A DNA stretch of 64,000 nt from PALSA-693 sp963729695 (GCA_963729695.1 CAVSOT010000001.1:1-64000), one strand, 5' to 3'. Counted from the stretch's first letter, positions 42,589 to 52,288 are shown. Notes: generated by a model from the letters alone, not told the origin. Made by a program: numbers and translations.

Positions 42589-45225
42589 ATGTCGGGCGGG
42601 GAGGGGATGGGTGTGCCAATTGTTCGCAGCCCGCGGTTTCGACCGTCCAAGTTTCATGCTCCCGGCACACCATCGCGATTGGTGCGAAGGTCCAGGCTGC
42701 TCGACGCCCTGGACCGAGGTCGACGCGCCCGTCTGACCTTGGTGCTGGGCTCGGCCGGGGCGGGCAAGACCGCCCTACTCGCCGACTGGTTGGCCGCCCA
42801 CCCGGAGCGACCAACCGCGTGGCTGAGCTGTGATCGCGCCGACGCCGAGCCGGCCCGGTTTGTGGCTGCCATCATCGAAGCCCTGCGCCGGGCCTCTAAT
42901 CGGACCGAGCTGGGTGAGGACGCCCGCCAACTTCTGAGCCTCGACGGCGAGGTGTCGGCGGATGTCATGGCCGCCCTGGCCGACGACCTTGACGGTCTGG
43001 GCGGGCCTCTGGTGCTGGTGATCGACGATTTCCACCTGACCGCCGGGCCAGGGACGGCCGCCCTGACCTTGTTACTGGAGTGCCGGCCGGCGTCGTTGCA
43101 GGTGGTCCTGGCCAGCCGGGACGACCCCGATCTACGGCTGCACAGGATGCGAGCCAACGAAGATTTGGTCGAAGTGCGCGACCAGGATCTGTCGTTCTCG
43201 GCCGAGGAGACCAGACACTTCCTTTCTGGGTTCGGGCTGTCTCTGAGCGAGCGGGATGTGCGCATCGTTCACGAGCGCAGCGAGGGATGGATTGCGGGCC
43301 TGCAGATGGCCGCTATTTCGATGCAGAACTCACCCGATCCTGTCACCACCGCCGGTCGCGTCGAGCTGCACCGCCACACCGTGGCCGGGTATTTTGTCGA
43401 CGAGGTCCTTGACCGCCAACCTCCCGAGCTGGTGGAGTTCATGCTGGCCACCTCGATCCTCGACGAACTGTCCGTGCCGGCCTGCCACGCCTTGTGCGGC
43501 CAGGGGTCGGCCGCCCTCCTCCACCAGCTTTACCGGGCCAACCTGTTCGTCACCATCGTGGACGGCGAGGGCCCTACCTATCGGTACCACCAGCTGATCA
43601 AGGAAGTCTTGCAAGTCCAGTTGCACCTGAACGACGCCGAGGGTGAGCGGCGCCTCCATGAGCGGGCCGCCCAATACCTGGCTGACTCTGGTCGGGTGGG
43701 TCCGGCGGCGCGGCATCTCCTGGCCGCCGGCGATCAAGACGGCGCTTTTCGGCTGATCCAAGAACGGCTCATCCTCGACTTCGAGACCAACCCCAGGATC
43801 GGCAGCGCCTTGGACCTCGACGAGATCCGACCCGAGCTTTTCGCCGGCAGCCCCGACCTTCTGGTCGCCCTGGCCGCCGATCTGCAACTGCGAGGAGGCT
43901 TCGAGCGCGGCCGGCGGGCCCTAGCGCTGGCCCGAAGGGCCGACATCGATCCAGCCCACCAGCCGAAGCTGGCCGCGCAACTCGCCACGGCCAACATCAT
44001 GTACTTGGTCATGACCGGTCAGCTGCACGAGGCACTGGCCCAGCGAACGTGGGCACGAAGCCTCGACATCGACGGTGGTGCCATCGATCCCTGGCCCCGC
44101 GCCCTCGACGTCGCGAGCGCCTACTGCCACACCTATCTCGGTCAGTTCGATGCCGCCCGCCAGCTGGTCGACACGGTCGCCTCCGCTTCGTTGACCCCTC
44201 CCGCCGTGACTGACGTGCTCTGCCCCGGCCTCCACAGCCAGATCGCCTTCGGGGAGGGAGCCCTCACCCAGGCCGAAGCCTTCGCCGCCGGCGCCCTGGA
44301 GTCGAGCCGCCGGCTCGGCTTTGACCACCACTACTTCGCCTTCGCGGCCCTACGCACGGCGGCTCAATTAGCCCTCGAACGACGCCATCTGGACGCCGCC
44401 GCCAGCCTGGTCGAACAAATCCTGGAACTGGTCAACGGCGGCCGCCCCTACTTCGAGTACTTCGCCCAGTTGGACCGCGCCCGGATCTGGGCTGCCGCCG
44501 GCAACCTCGAGGGAGCCCTGAGCTCACTGCCAGCGGCACGGACCGCGCTCAAATGCGACCACTCCGTGCTCTTCGCCCAGGCCGACGAACTGGAAGCTCG
44601 CCTGCGGCGCGCCCTGGGCGACGGCAAAGGAGCCCTGAGGGTGGCCGAACAGCTGCCCGATGACCGGCGCCTGGTCATCTCCGCCCTGATCGCCCTGGGA
44701 GCCAACGACCATCGAACCGCCAGCGACATCATGAGCACCGCTCCCCTCCAGGGCCCGACTATTCGCGCCGATCTGGAGCTCCGGCTGCTTCGCGCCAGTA
44801 TCGCCATCGGGCAAGCCTCCCCCCAAGCACCCCAACTGATCAGGGAGGCGGTCGCCGTGGCCGACCGCCACGGCTACGTGCAGAGCGTGCTGGACACCGC
44901 CCCACAGCTGGTGGACCAGCTCATCTCAGACGCCGCCCACTATCCCAACACCGACAATGTCCGTGCCTTGATCGCCGCCGGAATACACGCCCGCAAACGC
45001 ACTGTGGCCGGCCCCAACCGCGGCCACCTACCCGACCCGCTCACCGAAGCCGAACTACGAGTACTGGAAGCCCTTCCCCAGCACCTGACCTACGCCGACA
45101 TGGCCACCCAGCTGCACCTCTCCCCCAACACGGTCAAGACCCACCTACGTCGCACCTACATGAAGCTGGGCGTCACCTCCCGAGCCGCAGCAGTCAAACG
45201 AGCCACCTCCATCGGAATCATCTGA
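42589..45225 (+). CDS. LuxR-family regulator, MalT-like (LAL), right copy
   Basis: 878 residues, the same length as the left copy. It has the same Walker A GSAGAGKT, the VIDDFHLTAGP region, and the C-terminal helix-turn-helix (HLSPNTVKTHLRRTYMKLGV). The first 25 residues differ (MSGGEGMGVPIVRSPRF), and the helical-repeat half differs at scattered places, for example ARRADIDPAHQPKLAAQLAT in place of ARDAGIDSKEQPELAVQLAA. ATG 42589 is preceded by GGAGGAGAGG; ATG 42607 is an alternative. It probably has a related but different inducer specificity. The gene downstream is a truncated antiporter. Confidence 0.9.
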   Translation: MSGGEGMGVPIVRSPRFRPSKFHAPGTPSRLVRRSRLLDALDRGRRARLTLVLGSAGAGKTALLADWLAAHPERPTAWLSCDRADAEPARFVAAIIEALRRASNRTELGEDARQLLSLDGEVSADVMAALADDLDGLGGPLVLVIDDFHLTAGPGTAALTLLLECRPASLQVVLASRDDPDLRLHRMRANEDLVEVRDQDLSFSAEETRHFLSGFGLSLSERDVRIVHERSEGWIAGLQMAAISMQNSPDPVTTAGRVELHRHTVAGYFVDEVLDRQPPELVEFMLATSILDELSVPACHALCGQGSAALLHQLYRANLFVTIVDGEGPTYRYHQLIKEVLQVQLHLNDAEGERRLHERAAQYLADSGRVGPAARHLLAAGDQDGAFRLIQERLILDFETNPRIGSALDLDEIRPELFAGSPDLLVALAADLQLRGGFERGRRALALARRADIDPAHQPKLAAQLATANIMYLVMTGQLHEALAQRTWARSLDIDGGAIDPWPRALDVASAYCHTYLGQFDAARQLVDTVASASLTPPAVTDVLCPGLHSQIAFGEGALTQAEAFAAGALESSRRLGFDHHYFAFAALRTAAQLALERRHLDAAASLVEQILELVNGGRPYFEYFAQLDRARIWAAAGNLEGALSSLPAARTALKCDHSVLFAQADELEARLRRALGDGKGALRVAEQLPDDRRLVISALIALGANDHRTASDIMSTAPLQGPTIRADLELRLLRASIAIGQASPQAPQLIREAVAVADRHGYVQSVLDTAPQLVDQLISDAAHYPNTDNVRALIAAGIHARKRTVAGPNRGHLPDPLTEAELRVLEALPQHLTYADMATQLHLSPNTVKTHLRRTYMKLGVTSRAAAVKRATSIGII

Positions 45226-45237
45226 CACCAGATAGTC

Positions 45238-46074
45238 GTGTACCTCGGCGTACCCATCACCTGGGCGGCCGCGGCGCTGCTGGCCTGGCCGCTGCTGGCC
45301 TTGTCGGGGCAGGCCGCGCTCATGCTGGGCGCTATCGTGATCGTTTCGGGACCCACCGTGGTAGCGCCGTTATTGCAAGCAGCCCGGCCGGGCCGGCGGG
45401 TCTCGCTGATCCTTGGTTGGGAAGGGGTGACCATCGACCCCGTGGGAGCCATCATCGGCGCTCTGGTGTTCCAGGCCATTATCAACCACGTGCACCTCGG
45501 TGGCGGCCAGGAGGCCCTGGCCTTTTTGGGCAACATCGGCGTGGGGGTGCTGGGCGGAGCGATCGGGACCGCGCTGCTGTGGCTGCTGTTGACCAAGCTT
45601 CGATTGACTGGGGTGCTGGCCACCGAGGCGATCCTGGCCGTGGTGGTAGGGACGGCTGCCCTCTGTGACTCACAACGAGATGACACCGGCCTGATCGCTG
45701 CGATTCTGATGGGCGTAGCCTTAGCCAACTTGCCGGGCCTGAATCTGCCCGAGGACCGCCGCTTCTTTCAGACCGTCGTTCAACTGGTCATCGGCTTGCT
45801 GTTCATTTCCATCTCCGCCACCGTCACCACCGCCTCGGTGCGGGCCGTGTTCTGGCCCGCGATGGCACTGCTGGGCGGGCTGGTGTTGGCGGTGCGGCCG
45901 CTGGTCGCCGCCGCCGCCACCGTCCGCACCGCGCTGTCAAGGCGGGAGCGGGCCTTCGTGGGTTGGGTGGACCCGCGTGGAATCGTTGCCGCCTCCACCG
46001 CCGCCACCTTCGCAGCCCCGTTGGCCGCCGCTGGGATCGCCGGGGCCGACAAGCTGCTGCCGACAACGTTCTAG
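45238..46074 (+). pseudogene. cation/proton antiporter, truncated at both ends
   Basis: About 278 codons of a CPA1-type Na+/H+ antiporter membrane domain: VPITWAAAALLAWPLLALSG, GAIVIVSGPTVVAPLLQAAR, EGVTIDPVGAIIGALVFQAI, and near the end FVGWVDPRGIVAASTAATFA. The first helices (about 100 residues) are absent, so the fragment begins just after the LAL stop. A TAG at 46072 ends it at LLPTTF, before the last helices and any regulatory tail. It is therefore probably non-functional. The left break coincides with the edge of the duplication. Confidence 0.75.
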
Positions 46075-46193
46075 AACACCATCCCTGAGCGACCCCGGAG
46101 CCACCGCCAAGTTGGTCCCGCCGCCCGCGGGGATTGCCCACGAGGAGGCTGGGCGCCGGGACGGGCCGTAATGGTCTCCTCAACAAAGGGGGG

Positions 46194-48905
46194 TCACAGC
46201 CGAGCCTGGCCGCGAGAAAGCGTGCGCAGGACATCGCCCAGCGAGGCCACGGCGCCGTGGCGGCGGCGAATGGCGTCGGCCACGACCCCGGTCCAGCCGG
46301 TCTGATGGGAGGCACCCAACCCGGCACCGTTGTCACCGTGGAAGTACTCGTTGAACACCAGGTTGTCTTTCCAGGCCGGATCGACCTGCAGGCGATCAAC
46401 CCCTCCGAAGCAGGGTCGCCGCCCGTCGGCATCGACCAGAAAGATCGATATCAGCCGCTCACGGAGATCCTGCGCTATCTCACCAAGGGTGTGCTTCTGC
46501 CCCGAACCGGTGGGATACTCGATCTGGAACTCTTCCCCGAAGAAGCGGTGGTAGCGTTCCAGCGCCTCGAGTACCAGATAGTTGAGCGGAAACCACAAGG
46601 GGCCGCGCCAGTTGGAGTTACCGCCAAACATGGCCGTAGTGGATTCGGCCGGTTCGTAGTCGATGGTGGCCTGGACGCCCTCCACGTCCAACTGGTAGGG
46701 GTGGTCACGGTGGTAGGCGGAAATCGCCCGCAGCCCATAGGGCGAGAGGAACTCGGCCTCGTCGAACAGCTTGGCGAAGATCCGCTCCAGCCGGTTAATA
46801 CCCACCACCCCCAGCAGCAGCCGCCGGTTACCGGGCTCCCCCTTCAACAGCCCGGCTCCAACCAGTTTGTCTTCGTCCTCCAGACCCTGACGGCGCAAAA
46901 GGCGGGGGAACTGCTTGGCCACGACCAGGCTTTGCAAGAGCATCTCCTCGTCGACCACCGCGGCGGCCAGGGTGGGAATAACGCCCACCATCGAGCGGAC
47001 CTTGACTGGCACCTGGGTCCCGTCGGGGGTGACGAGCCGGTCATAGAACAGGCCGTCATCATCGTCCCACAACCCTTGGGTGTCGATGGCCTCACTGATG
47101 GCGGCGAAATGCTCGGCAAACTTCAGTACCAGATCCAGCCCGGGCCGCTGCCCGCTGCGATTCAGCACGGCCGCCATGGCGGTCATGGCGATGGCGTAGG
47201 CGGCCATCCAGCCCGTGGCGTCGGACTGCTCCAAGACGCCCCCCACGGGCAGATGGGAACGGTCGATGGGGCCGATGTTGTCCAGGCCCAAGAAGCCGCC
47301 CTCGAACAAGTTGCAGCCCTCCCTGTCCTCCAGGTTCACCCACCAGGTGAAGTTGACCATGAGCTTGTCGAAGACCCGGCTCAGGAAGTCAACGTCACGG
47401 CCGCCATCTATGGCAAAGACTTCGAGCGCCGCCCAGGCCTGCACCGGCGGGTTGACATCCCCGAAATCCCACTCGTAGGCGGGCAGAGCCCCATTCGGAT
47501 GCTGAAACCACTCCCGACACAACAGGACCAGCTGGTACTTGGCGAACGCCGGGTCCACATGGGCCAAAGCCACACAGTGAAAGGCTAAATCCCAAGCCGC
47601 GAACCACGGGTACTCCCACTTGTCCGGCATGGACATGATGTCGAAGGCGTCGAAGTTGCGCCACCGAGCGTTGCGACCCGACAGCCGGGACGCCGGCGGC
47701 CGGGGCTGGGTGGGGTCGCCATCCAGCCAACGGGAAACGTCGAAATAGTAGAGTTGCTTGCTCCACAACATCCCGGCAAACGCCTGGCGCATCACCAGCG
47801 CCTCGTCACCCGACGCCCCTGTCGGGGTCAGCTCGGCGTAGAACTCATCCGCCTCGGCTCGCCGGGCAACCATCGCATTGTCGAAGCTTTTCCCTAAGGC
47901 CCCAGGCGCCTTGGTGCTGGTGGCCCGGGGGCGCAAGCGCAGGCGCACCTCGACCGTCGCCCCCGCCTCCACGTTCAGCCGGTGCCACACCGCGCATTTC
48001 GTGCCCCGCAGGGCCGGGTTGATCGTGGCCGAACCGCCTACCACATGGTCGTTGATACCATCCTTCGGGTACGCCGGGCTGGACGATACGCCGTACAGGC
48101 GGCCGTGGTTAGTCTCGTTCTCACAGAACAGGAGCGTCGGGTCGGTCCCGTCCGGTCCGGGACCGGCCAGAAGCTCCAACTCACCCAGGAACGGATGACC
48201 GATGCTCACCGCGGCGCCCGAGGTAGCGGCCATCTCCGGCCTCGGAGCGTTGAAATCCCACGACCAGGTGTTGCGAAACCACGCCGTCGGCAACACATGG
48301 AGCATCTCCGCTTCCGGGCCGGCATTGGTGACCTGAACCGACATGAGAATGTCGCAAGGGTCGGCCTTGGCGTAGTGAACCTCAACGATCCAGTAGCGGT
48401 CGTCATCAAACACGCCGGTATCGAGGAGCTCGTACTCCGGGTCCCACTTGCCCCGCCGGCCATTTTCCGCCCGCAGGTCTTCGTAAGGAAACGGGCCCTG
48501 GGGGTAGTGGTAACGCCACCGATTCCAGGCGTGGCTCGGCAGAGCATCCAAATACCACCAGTACTCCTTCACGTCCTCGCCATGGTTGGCCTCCGCTCCC
48601 GTCAAGCCGTACGGCCTCTCCTTCAAGATCGGATCACAACCGTTCCACAGCGCCAGACCCAAGCACAGCCGCTGCTCCACGTCACAGAACCCGGCCAAGC
48701 CGTCCTCACCCCACCTGTAAGCCTGGGACCGGGCATGATCGTGAGGCAGATAGTCCCAGGCCTCGCCTGCGGCGCTGTAGTCCTCCCGCACCGTGCCCCA
48801 CTGCCGCTCACTCACATACGGGCCCCACAAATACCAGTCGCTCGCCTGCCGCAACCCGTCTTCCAACTTCCCGAAACTCATCACCCGCTCAGACTCGACA
48901 CCCAT
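46194..48905 (-). CDS. GH63-like glycoside hydrolase
   Basis: A 903-residue protein of the MGH1-like/GH63 group with an (alpha/alpha)6 barrel in its second half. Conserved stretches: YVSERQWGTVREDYS at the N-terminus, then SMPDKWEYPWFAAWDLAFHC, YEWDFGDVNPPVQAWAALEV, NLFEGGFLGLDNIGPIDRS, and MFGGNSNWRGPLWFPLNYLV. Family members remove glucose or hydrolyse small glycosides such as mannosylglycerate or glucosylglycerate. The substrate cannot be told from sequence. No signal peptide, so it is cytosolic. ATG 48905 has GAGG upstream; ATG 48881 is an alternative. It is monocistronic. Confidence 0.85.
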   Translation of the reverse strand: MGVESERVMSFGKLEDGLRQASDWYLWGPYVSERQWGTVREDYSAAGEAWDYLPHDHARSQAYRWGEDGLAGFCDVEQRLCLGLALWNGCDPILKERPYGLTGAEANHGEDVKEYWWYLDALPSHAWNRWRYHYPQGPFPYEDLRAENGRRGKWDPEYELLDTGVFDDDRYWIVEVHYAKADPCDILMSVQVTNAGPEAEMLHVLPTAWFRNTWSWDFNAPRPEMAATSGAAVSIGHPFLGELELLAGPGPDGTDPTLLFCENETNHGRLYGVSSSPAYPKDGINDHVVGGSATINPALRGTKCAVWHRLNVEAGATVEVRLRLRPRATSTKAPGALGKSFDNAMVARRAEADEFYAELTPTGASGDEALVMRQAFAGMLWSKQLYYFDVSRWLDGDPTQPRPPASRLSGRNARWRNFDAFDIMSMPDKWEYPWFAAWDLAFHCVALAHVDPAFAKYQLVLLCREWFQHPNGALPAYEWDFGDVNPPVQAWAALEVFAIDGGRDVDFLSRVFDKLMVNFTWWVNLEDREGCNLFEGGFLGLDNIGPIDRSHLPVGGVLEQSDATGWMAAYAIAMTAMAAVLNRSGQRPGLDLVLKFAEHFAAISEAIDTQGLWDDDDGLFYDRLVTPDGTQVPVKVRSMVGVIPTLAAAVVDEEMLLQSLVVAKQFPRLLRRQGLEDEDKLVGAGLLKGEPGNRRLLLGVVGINRLERIFAKLFDEAEFLSPYGLRAISAYHRDHPYQLDVEGVQATIDYEPAESTTAMFGGNSNWRGPLWFPLNYLVLEALERYHRFFGEEFQIEYPTGSGQKHTLGEIAQDLRERLISIFLVDADGRRPCFGGVDRLQVDPAWKDNLVFNEYFHGDNGAGLGASHQTGWTGVVADAIRRRHGAVASLGDVLRTLSRGQARL

Positions 48906-49732
48906 GGCGCATCCTCGTTACGTAGGAAAACTGTTAATAAACAAATGGCAAACAACAACGGCTTAACCCAATACAGCCGCCGGTGAACAACGACTGTATT
49001 CGGTCGCAATGTATGCTCACAGAGGTGGCCGATCCTCATCCGGATCAGGTGATTTACTTATACTCCGAACGAACACCCAGCGGCTCCTCAAGGTGAACAT
49101 CGATCTTCTAGATTCTAAGGCTGCTCGGTTTGGCCGATCGGGTTCACGTCCGCTTCTCCTGCAGGTTATGCCGCTCTGGAACCGACCCAACGTTCGGTCG
49201 ATAGGACCGGTGGGCTTCGTCTGCGGCTGGTGTTCAAGTTGCGGGCAGTCCCAAGCAGCTCCATGGGTCTGTCCCACCATGGTCACGCAGTTTTTCCGGC
49301 AGTGGTCGGATCTGTACAACCGGATCCTGTTCACCACCCGGTTCAAGCGGGCAAGGTTTGACATATTCTGCGATGTGATAAGTATACTATTTCGCCTCGT
49401 TCTACGTGCGGTGATCACCGTTTCACGGCCCGACGGAATATGGCTATCAAAATGGACGCCGAGTATAACTTTATGTCGCGACTGTCTCCTGGTCTCTGAC
49501 GTCCGAGCCAGCCCACCAGCCCCGTCCCCCAACCTCAGCCGATGTCGCTCTTTCGGTTCCGAAGCTCGCTTGGGAACGTTCTACCTCGCCGGGTAAGACT
49601 GACCCTTACAGGAGACAACCAAGCCGATTTACCTCCGGCCCTGTCGGCCATGGTTGTCCTGTTCTTCAAACTCATCAGATGGCTGATGGTGGCACTAGGT
49701 CCGTGGGCTCCGCGCGGTTACGGTCGCTTTCC
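48906..49732. other. gene-poor, lower-GC stretch
   Basis: About 830 bases with visibly more A and T than the flanks (for example around 48920-49010 and 49360-49480). Frames exist on both strands but overlap each other and show no family motifs, so I support none of them. It holds the promoter of the GH63-like gene and probably decayed or acquired DNA, as a broken channel gene follows. Confidence 0.35.
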
Positions 49733-49929
49733 GACAGACTCTACGAGGTGACCATCCCACCGTCTTCTCCACCGTGGGATTCGGTGACCTCACGTCACAG
49801 GTCGACATCGCCCGACTCGTTACCATGGTCCAGATGATCGCCGATCTGGCCGTCGGTAAGACCGGGCGCGACGCCAACTGCCGCACGTGTCCCTGGGTCG
49901 TCGCGTCGTGGTTCCGCGCCACGCATTAG
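49733..49929 (+). pseudogene. potassium-channel pore fragment, frameshifted
   Basis: In one frame DRLYEVT is read (start at 49733). One frame over, from 49759, TVFSTVGFGDLTSQVDIARL continues VTMVQMIADLAV and runs on to a stop at 49927. This is the pore loop (selectivity filter TVGFGD) and the start of the inner helix of a K+ channel, like the intact one at 32345. The frameshift before the filter, the loss of the inner helix after LAV, and the lack of an obvious first helix show that the gene is dead. Confidence 0.7.
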
Positions 49930-50011
49930 AAGCTTGGGTCCGGCGCCACACCGGAGGCGACGCTGCTGGAGCTTGAACGGTAGGACCCATGCGCGTCGAG
50001 AATTTCACCTA

Positions 50012-50048
50012 GGCGACTGCAGCCGCCGCGTCGGCGGCTGCAGTCGCG
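50012..50048 (-). terminator. strong hairpin after the acyl-CoA dehydrogenase gene
   Basis: A perfect inverted repeat: GCGACTGCAGCCGCC at 50013-50027 and GGCGGCTGCAGTCGC at 50033-50047, with a 5-base loop that can close by one more pair. It lies 20 bases past the stop of the acyl-CoA dehydrogenase (minus strand). There is no T tract, so it may act as a terminator of the L-shaped actinobacterial type. Confidence 0.55.
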
Positions 50049-50067
50049 TGGAAGAGCGCGAATACCC

Positions 50068-51213
50068 TTACCGCAGAAGGTTTCTTGCTATCACCGCCCG
50101 TTGGATCTGGTTGGTCCCTTCGTAGATCTGAGTGATCTTGGCGTCTCGCATGAACCGCTCCATCGGGAACTCAGCGGAGTAGCCGTAACCGCCGAGCAAC
50201 TGAACACCGTTGGTGGTGACCTCCATGGCCGTGTCACTGGCAAATGCTTTGGCCATGGCGCCCACCTTGTTGAGCTCCCGGTCAGGGTCGCCCTCATCGA
50301 TGATGGCGCACGCCCGGTAGGTGAGCATTCGAGCGGCTTCGATCTTCATCGCCATGTCGGCGAGCATGAACTGCAATCCCTGGAAGTCGCCGATGGGGCG
50401 CCCGAAGGCCTTCCGTTCCTTGACGTACCCGATGGCGTAATCGAGGGATCCTTGGGCGATGCCCACAGCCTGGGCCGCGATCCCCGGGCGGCTGCGATCG
50501 AGGGTGTGCATGGCGATGGTGAAGCCCTGCCCCTCCTCGCCGATCCGGTTGGCGGCAGGCACCCTGACGTGGTCGAGTATGACCTCGCCCGTGGGGCTCC
50601 CGTGCAGGCCCATCTTGCGCTCGAGCTTGCCGATCTTCAGCCCATGGGCCTTCTCGACCACGAAGCAAGAGACGCCCCGCGCGCCTGCAGCCGGGTTCGT
50701 CTTGGCAAACACGACGTAGATGTCCGAGATCCCCGCATTGGTGACCCAGTACTTGGTGCCCGTCAGGACATAGGAATCCCCGTCGCGCACCGCCTGGGCC
50801 GACATGCTGGCCACGTCGCTGCCCGCGTCCACCTCGGACAGGCAGTAGCTCCCCTGGATCTCCCCGTTCGCGACCCGCGGTAGGTAGCGGGCCTTCAGCT
50901 CCTCGGATCCCCAGTTGACGATCGGCGTCGTGGACAACCCGTTGATGATGATCATGAGACTGGTGGAGGCGCAGGCGCAGGCCAGCTCCTCGACCATGAT
51001 CGCCCGGGTCACATGGTCGGCGCCCGTGCCGCCGTACTCCGCGGGTATCGCCATGCCCAGGAGGTCCATGGCCATGCAGTCTTTGAAGTTGTCCCACGGA
51101 AATTCGCCGATCGTGTCGATCTCGGCGGCACGAGGAGCGATCCGCTCCTCTGACAGGCGGCGGACGGCGGCTCGAAAGGCCCGCTGCTCGTCGGTGAGAG
51201 TGATGGGCTGCAT
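50068..51213 (-). CDS. acyl-CoA dehydrogenase
   Basis: A 381-residue flavoenzyme of normal length. Motifs: MAIPAEYGGTGADHV, SYCLSEVDAGSDVASM for FAD, TGTKYWVTNAGISDIYVVFA, RKAFGRPIGDFQGLQFMLAD, and ITQIYEGTNQIQRAV with the catalytic Glu. It oxidises an acyl-CoA in beta-oxidation or amino-acid breakdown; chain length is not evident. ATG 51213 is favoured over a GTG six bases upstream. It is divergent from fabD with a 128-base gap and is followed by a strong hairpin. Confidence 0.92.
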   Translation of the reverse strand: MQPITLTDEQRAFRAAVRRLSEERIAPRAAEIDTIGEFPWDNFKDCMAMDLLGMAIPAEYGGTGADHVTRAIMVEELACACASTSLMIIINGLSTTPIVNWGSEELKARYLPRVANGEIQGSYCLSEVDAGSDVASMSAQAVRDGDSYVLTGTKYWVTNAGISDIYVVFAKTNPAAGARGVSCFVVEKAHGLKIGKLERKMGLHGSPTGEVILDHVRVPAANRIGEEGQGFTIAMHTLDRSRPGIAAQAVGIAQGSLDYAIGYVKERKAFGRPIGDFQGLQFMLADMAMKIEAARMLTYRACAIIDEGDPDRELNKVGAMAKAFASDTAMEVTTNGVQLLGGYGYSAEFPMERFMRDAKITQIYEGTNQIQRAVIARNLLR

Positions 51214-51341
51214 GCCCACCAGTCTGGCAGATCCAGACCGAATAGTAGGACGTCCTAGAAAGATTCTGCGAGGCGTTGCCTGCTACAGGTCCTCGGCGTG
51301 CCTCCACTCCAGCCCGAACATACGGAATAGGGTCTGGCGGC

Positions 51342-52271
51342 GTGTTGGCCCTTCTTTTCCCAGGACAAGGATCACAGCGACCCCAGATGGGCGTCCCCTG
51401 GCAGGACCATCCCTCCTGGAGCGTCGTGGGCGGCCTGTCGCAGGCCACCGGCCGGGACCTGGCCGGGCTCCTGCTCGAGGCCGACGCGGACACCCTGAAA
51501 GCGACCAGAAACGCGCAGCTCGCCGCCTTCGGCTTGAGCCTGGTGATCCTCGACGCGGTGGAGAGGGCCGGCTTGGCGCGGGCCTCTGTCCGGGCCATGG
51601 CCGGGCACAGCCTGGGCGAATACACCGCTCTGGTCGCCGCAGGGGCCCTGAGCCCCGAGGCGGGCGCCCTGCTCGTCGTCGCCCGGGGTGACGCCATGCA
51701 GGCTGCTGCCGATGCCCAGCCCGGCACCATGGTCGCCGTCCTCGGCCTCGACGCCGCGAAGGTGGCCGAGGCGTGTGCGGGCGTTGTCGGAGCCTGGCCG
51801 GCCAACGACAATGCGCCAGGCCAGATCGTCGTAGCCGGGACCCGCGCCGGCACGGAAGCGGCGGGCGCCGCCGCCAAGGTCCTGGGCGCCAAACGGGTCA
51901 TGCCGCTGCCCGTCGGTGGGGCCTTTCACTCGCCGCTGATGGCCAGGGCCACGGCTCGGCTCGACGAGGCGCTCCTGGCCGCGCCATTCGCCCCTGCCGC
52001 TTGCGACGTGGTCGCCAACGTCGACGCGGCAGCCCACCGAGACGGCTGGGCGCAGCTGCTCTCCGCGCAACTGGTGTCACCGGTTCGGTGGCGGGAGTCC
52101 ATGCTGACCCTCGCCCGGCTTGGCGTCACCCACTTCCTGGAGCTGGGCCCAGGGTCAGAGCTGTCCGGGATGGTCAAGCGGACCGTCACCGAGTCGGCCC
52201 GGGCCCACGTGGCCATCCCTGAGGACCTGGATCGCTTGGCCGGTTTCCTGGAGGCCGCCCACGCGGAGTGA
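51342..52271 (+). CDS. fabD: malonyl-CoA:ACP acyltransferase
   Basis: 309 residues from GTG 51342. LFPGQGSQ begins the enzyme, AGHSLGEYTALVAAGAL places the nucleophile at Ser 90, QIVVAGT follows, and GGAFHSPLM contains the catalytic His 196. It transfers malonyl groups from CoA to acyl-carrier protein in fatty acid synthesis. No Shine-Dalgarno is seen, and a TAGGGT hexamer lies about eight bases before the GTG, so it may be leaderless. It is convergent with the acyl-CoA synthetase (17-base gap). No other fab genes are adjacent. Confidence 0.92.
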   Translation: MLALLFPGQGSQRPQMGVPWQDHPSWSVVGGLSQATGRDLAGLLLEADADTLKATRNAQLAAFGLSLVILDAVERAGLARASVRAMAGHSLGEYTALVAAGALSPEAGALLVVARGDAMQAAADAQPGTMVAVLGLDAAKVAEACAGVVGAWPANDNAPGQIVVAGTRAGTEAAGAAAKVLGAKRVMPLPVGGAFHSPLMARATARLDEALLAAPFAPAACDVVANVDAAAHRDGWAQLLSAQLVSPVRWRESMLTLARLGVTHFLELGPGSELSGMVKRTVTESARAHVAIPEDLDRLAGFLEAAHAE

Positions 52272-52288
52272 GGACGGAGTCGCCCCGC

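Larger units (their letters stand above)
42169..45225. repeat. right copy of the 3.05-kb duplication
   Basis: This is a direct repeat of 35964-39017, separated by the ABC transporter operon. It carries the same small divergent gene and LAL. Its right end (45225) is followed within 13 bases by a 5'-truncated antiporter gene, which suggests the duplication or an associated deletion removed the start of that gene. Confidence 0.9.

Noticed and set aside
46134..47588. A 484-codon plus-strand frame opposite the GH63-like gene
   Set aside because: It is antisense to a gene with clear family motifs and reads as the usual high-GC mirror frame.
49009..49596. Overlapping frames on both strands in the low-GC stretch (195 and 171 codons)
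   Set aside because: They overlap head-on, show no domain, and have compositions typical of chance frames. Neither has supporting context.
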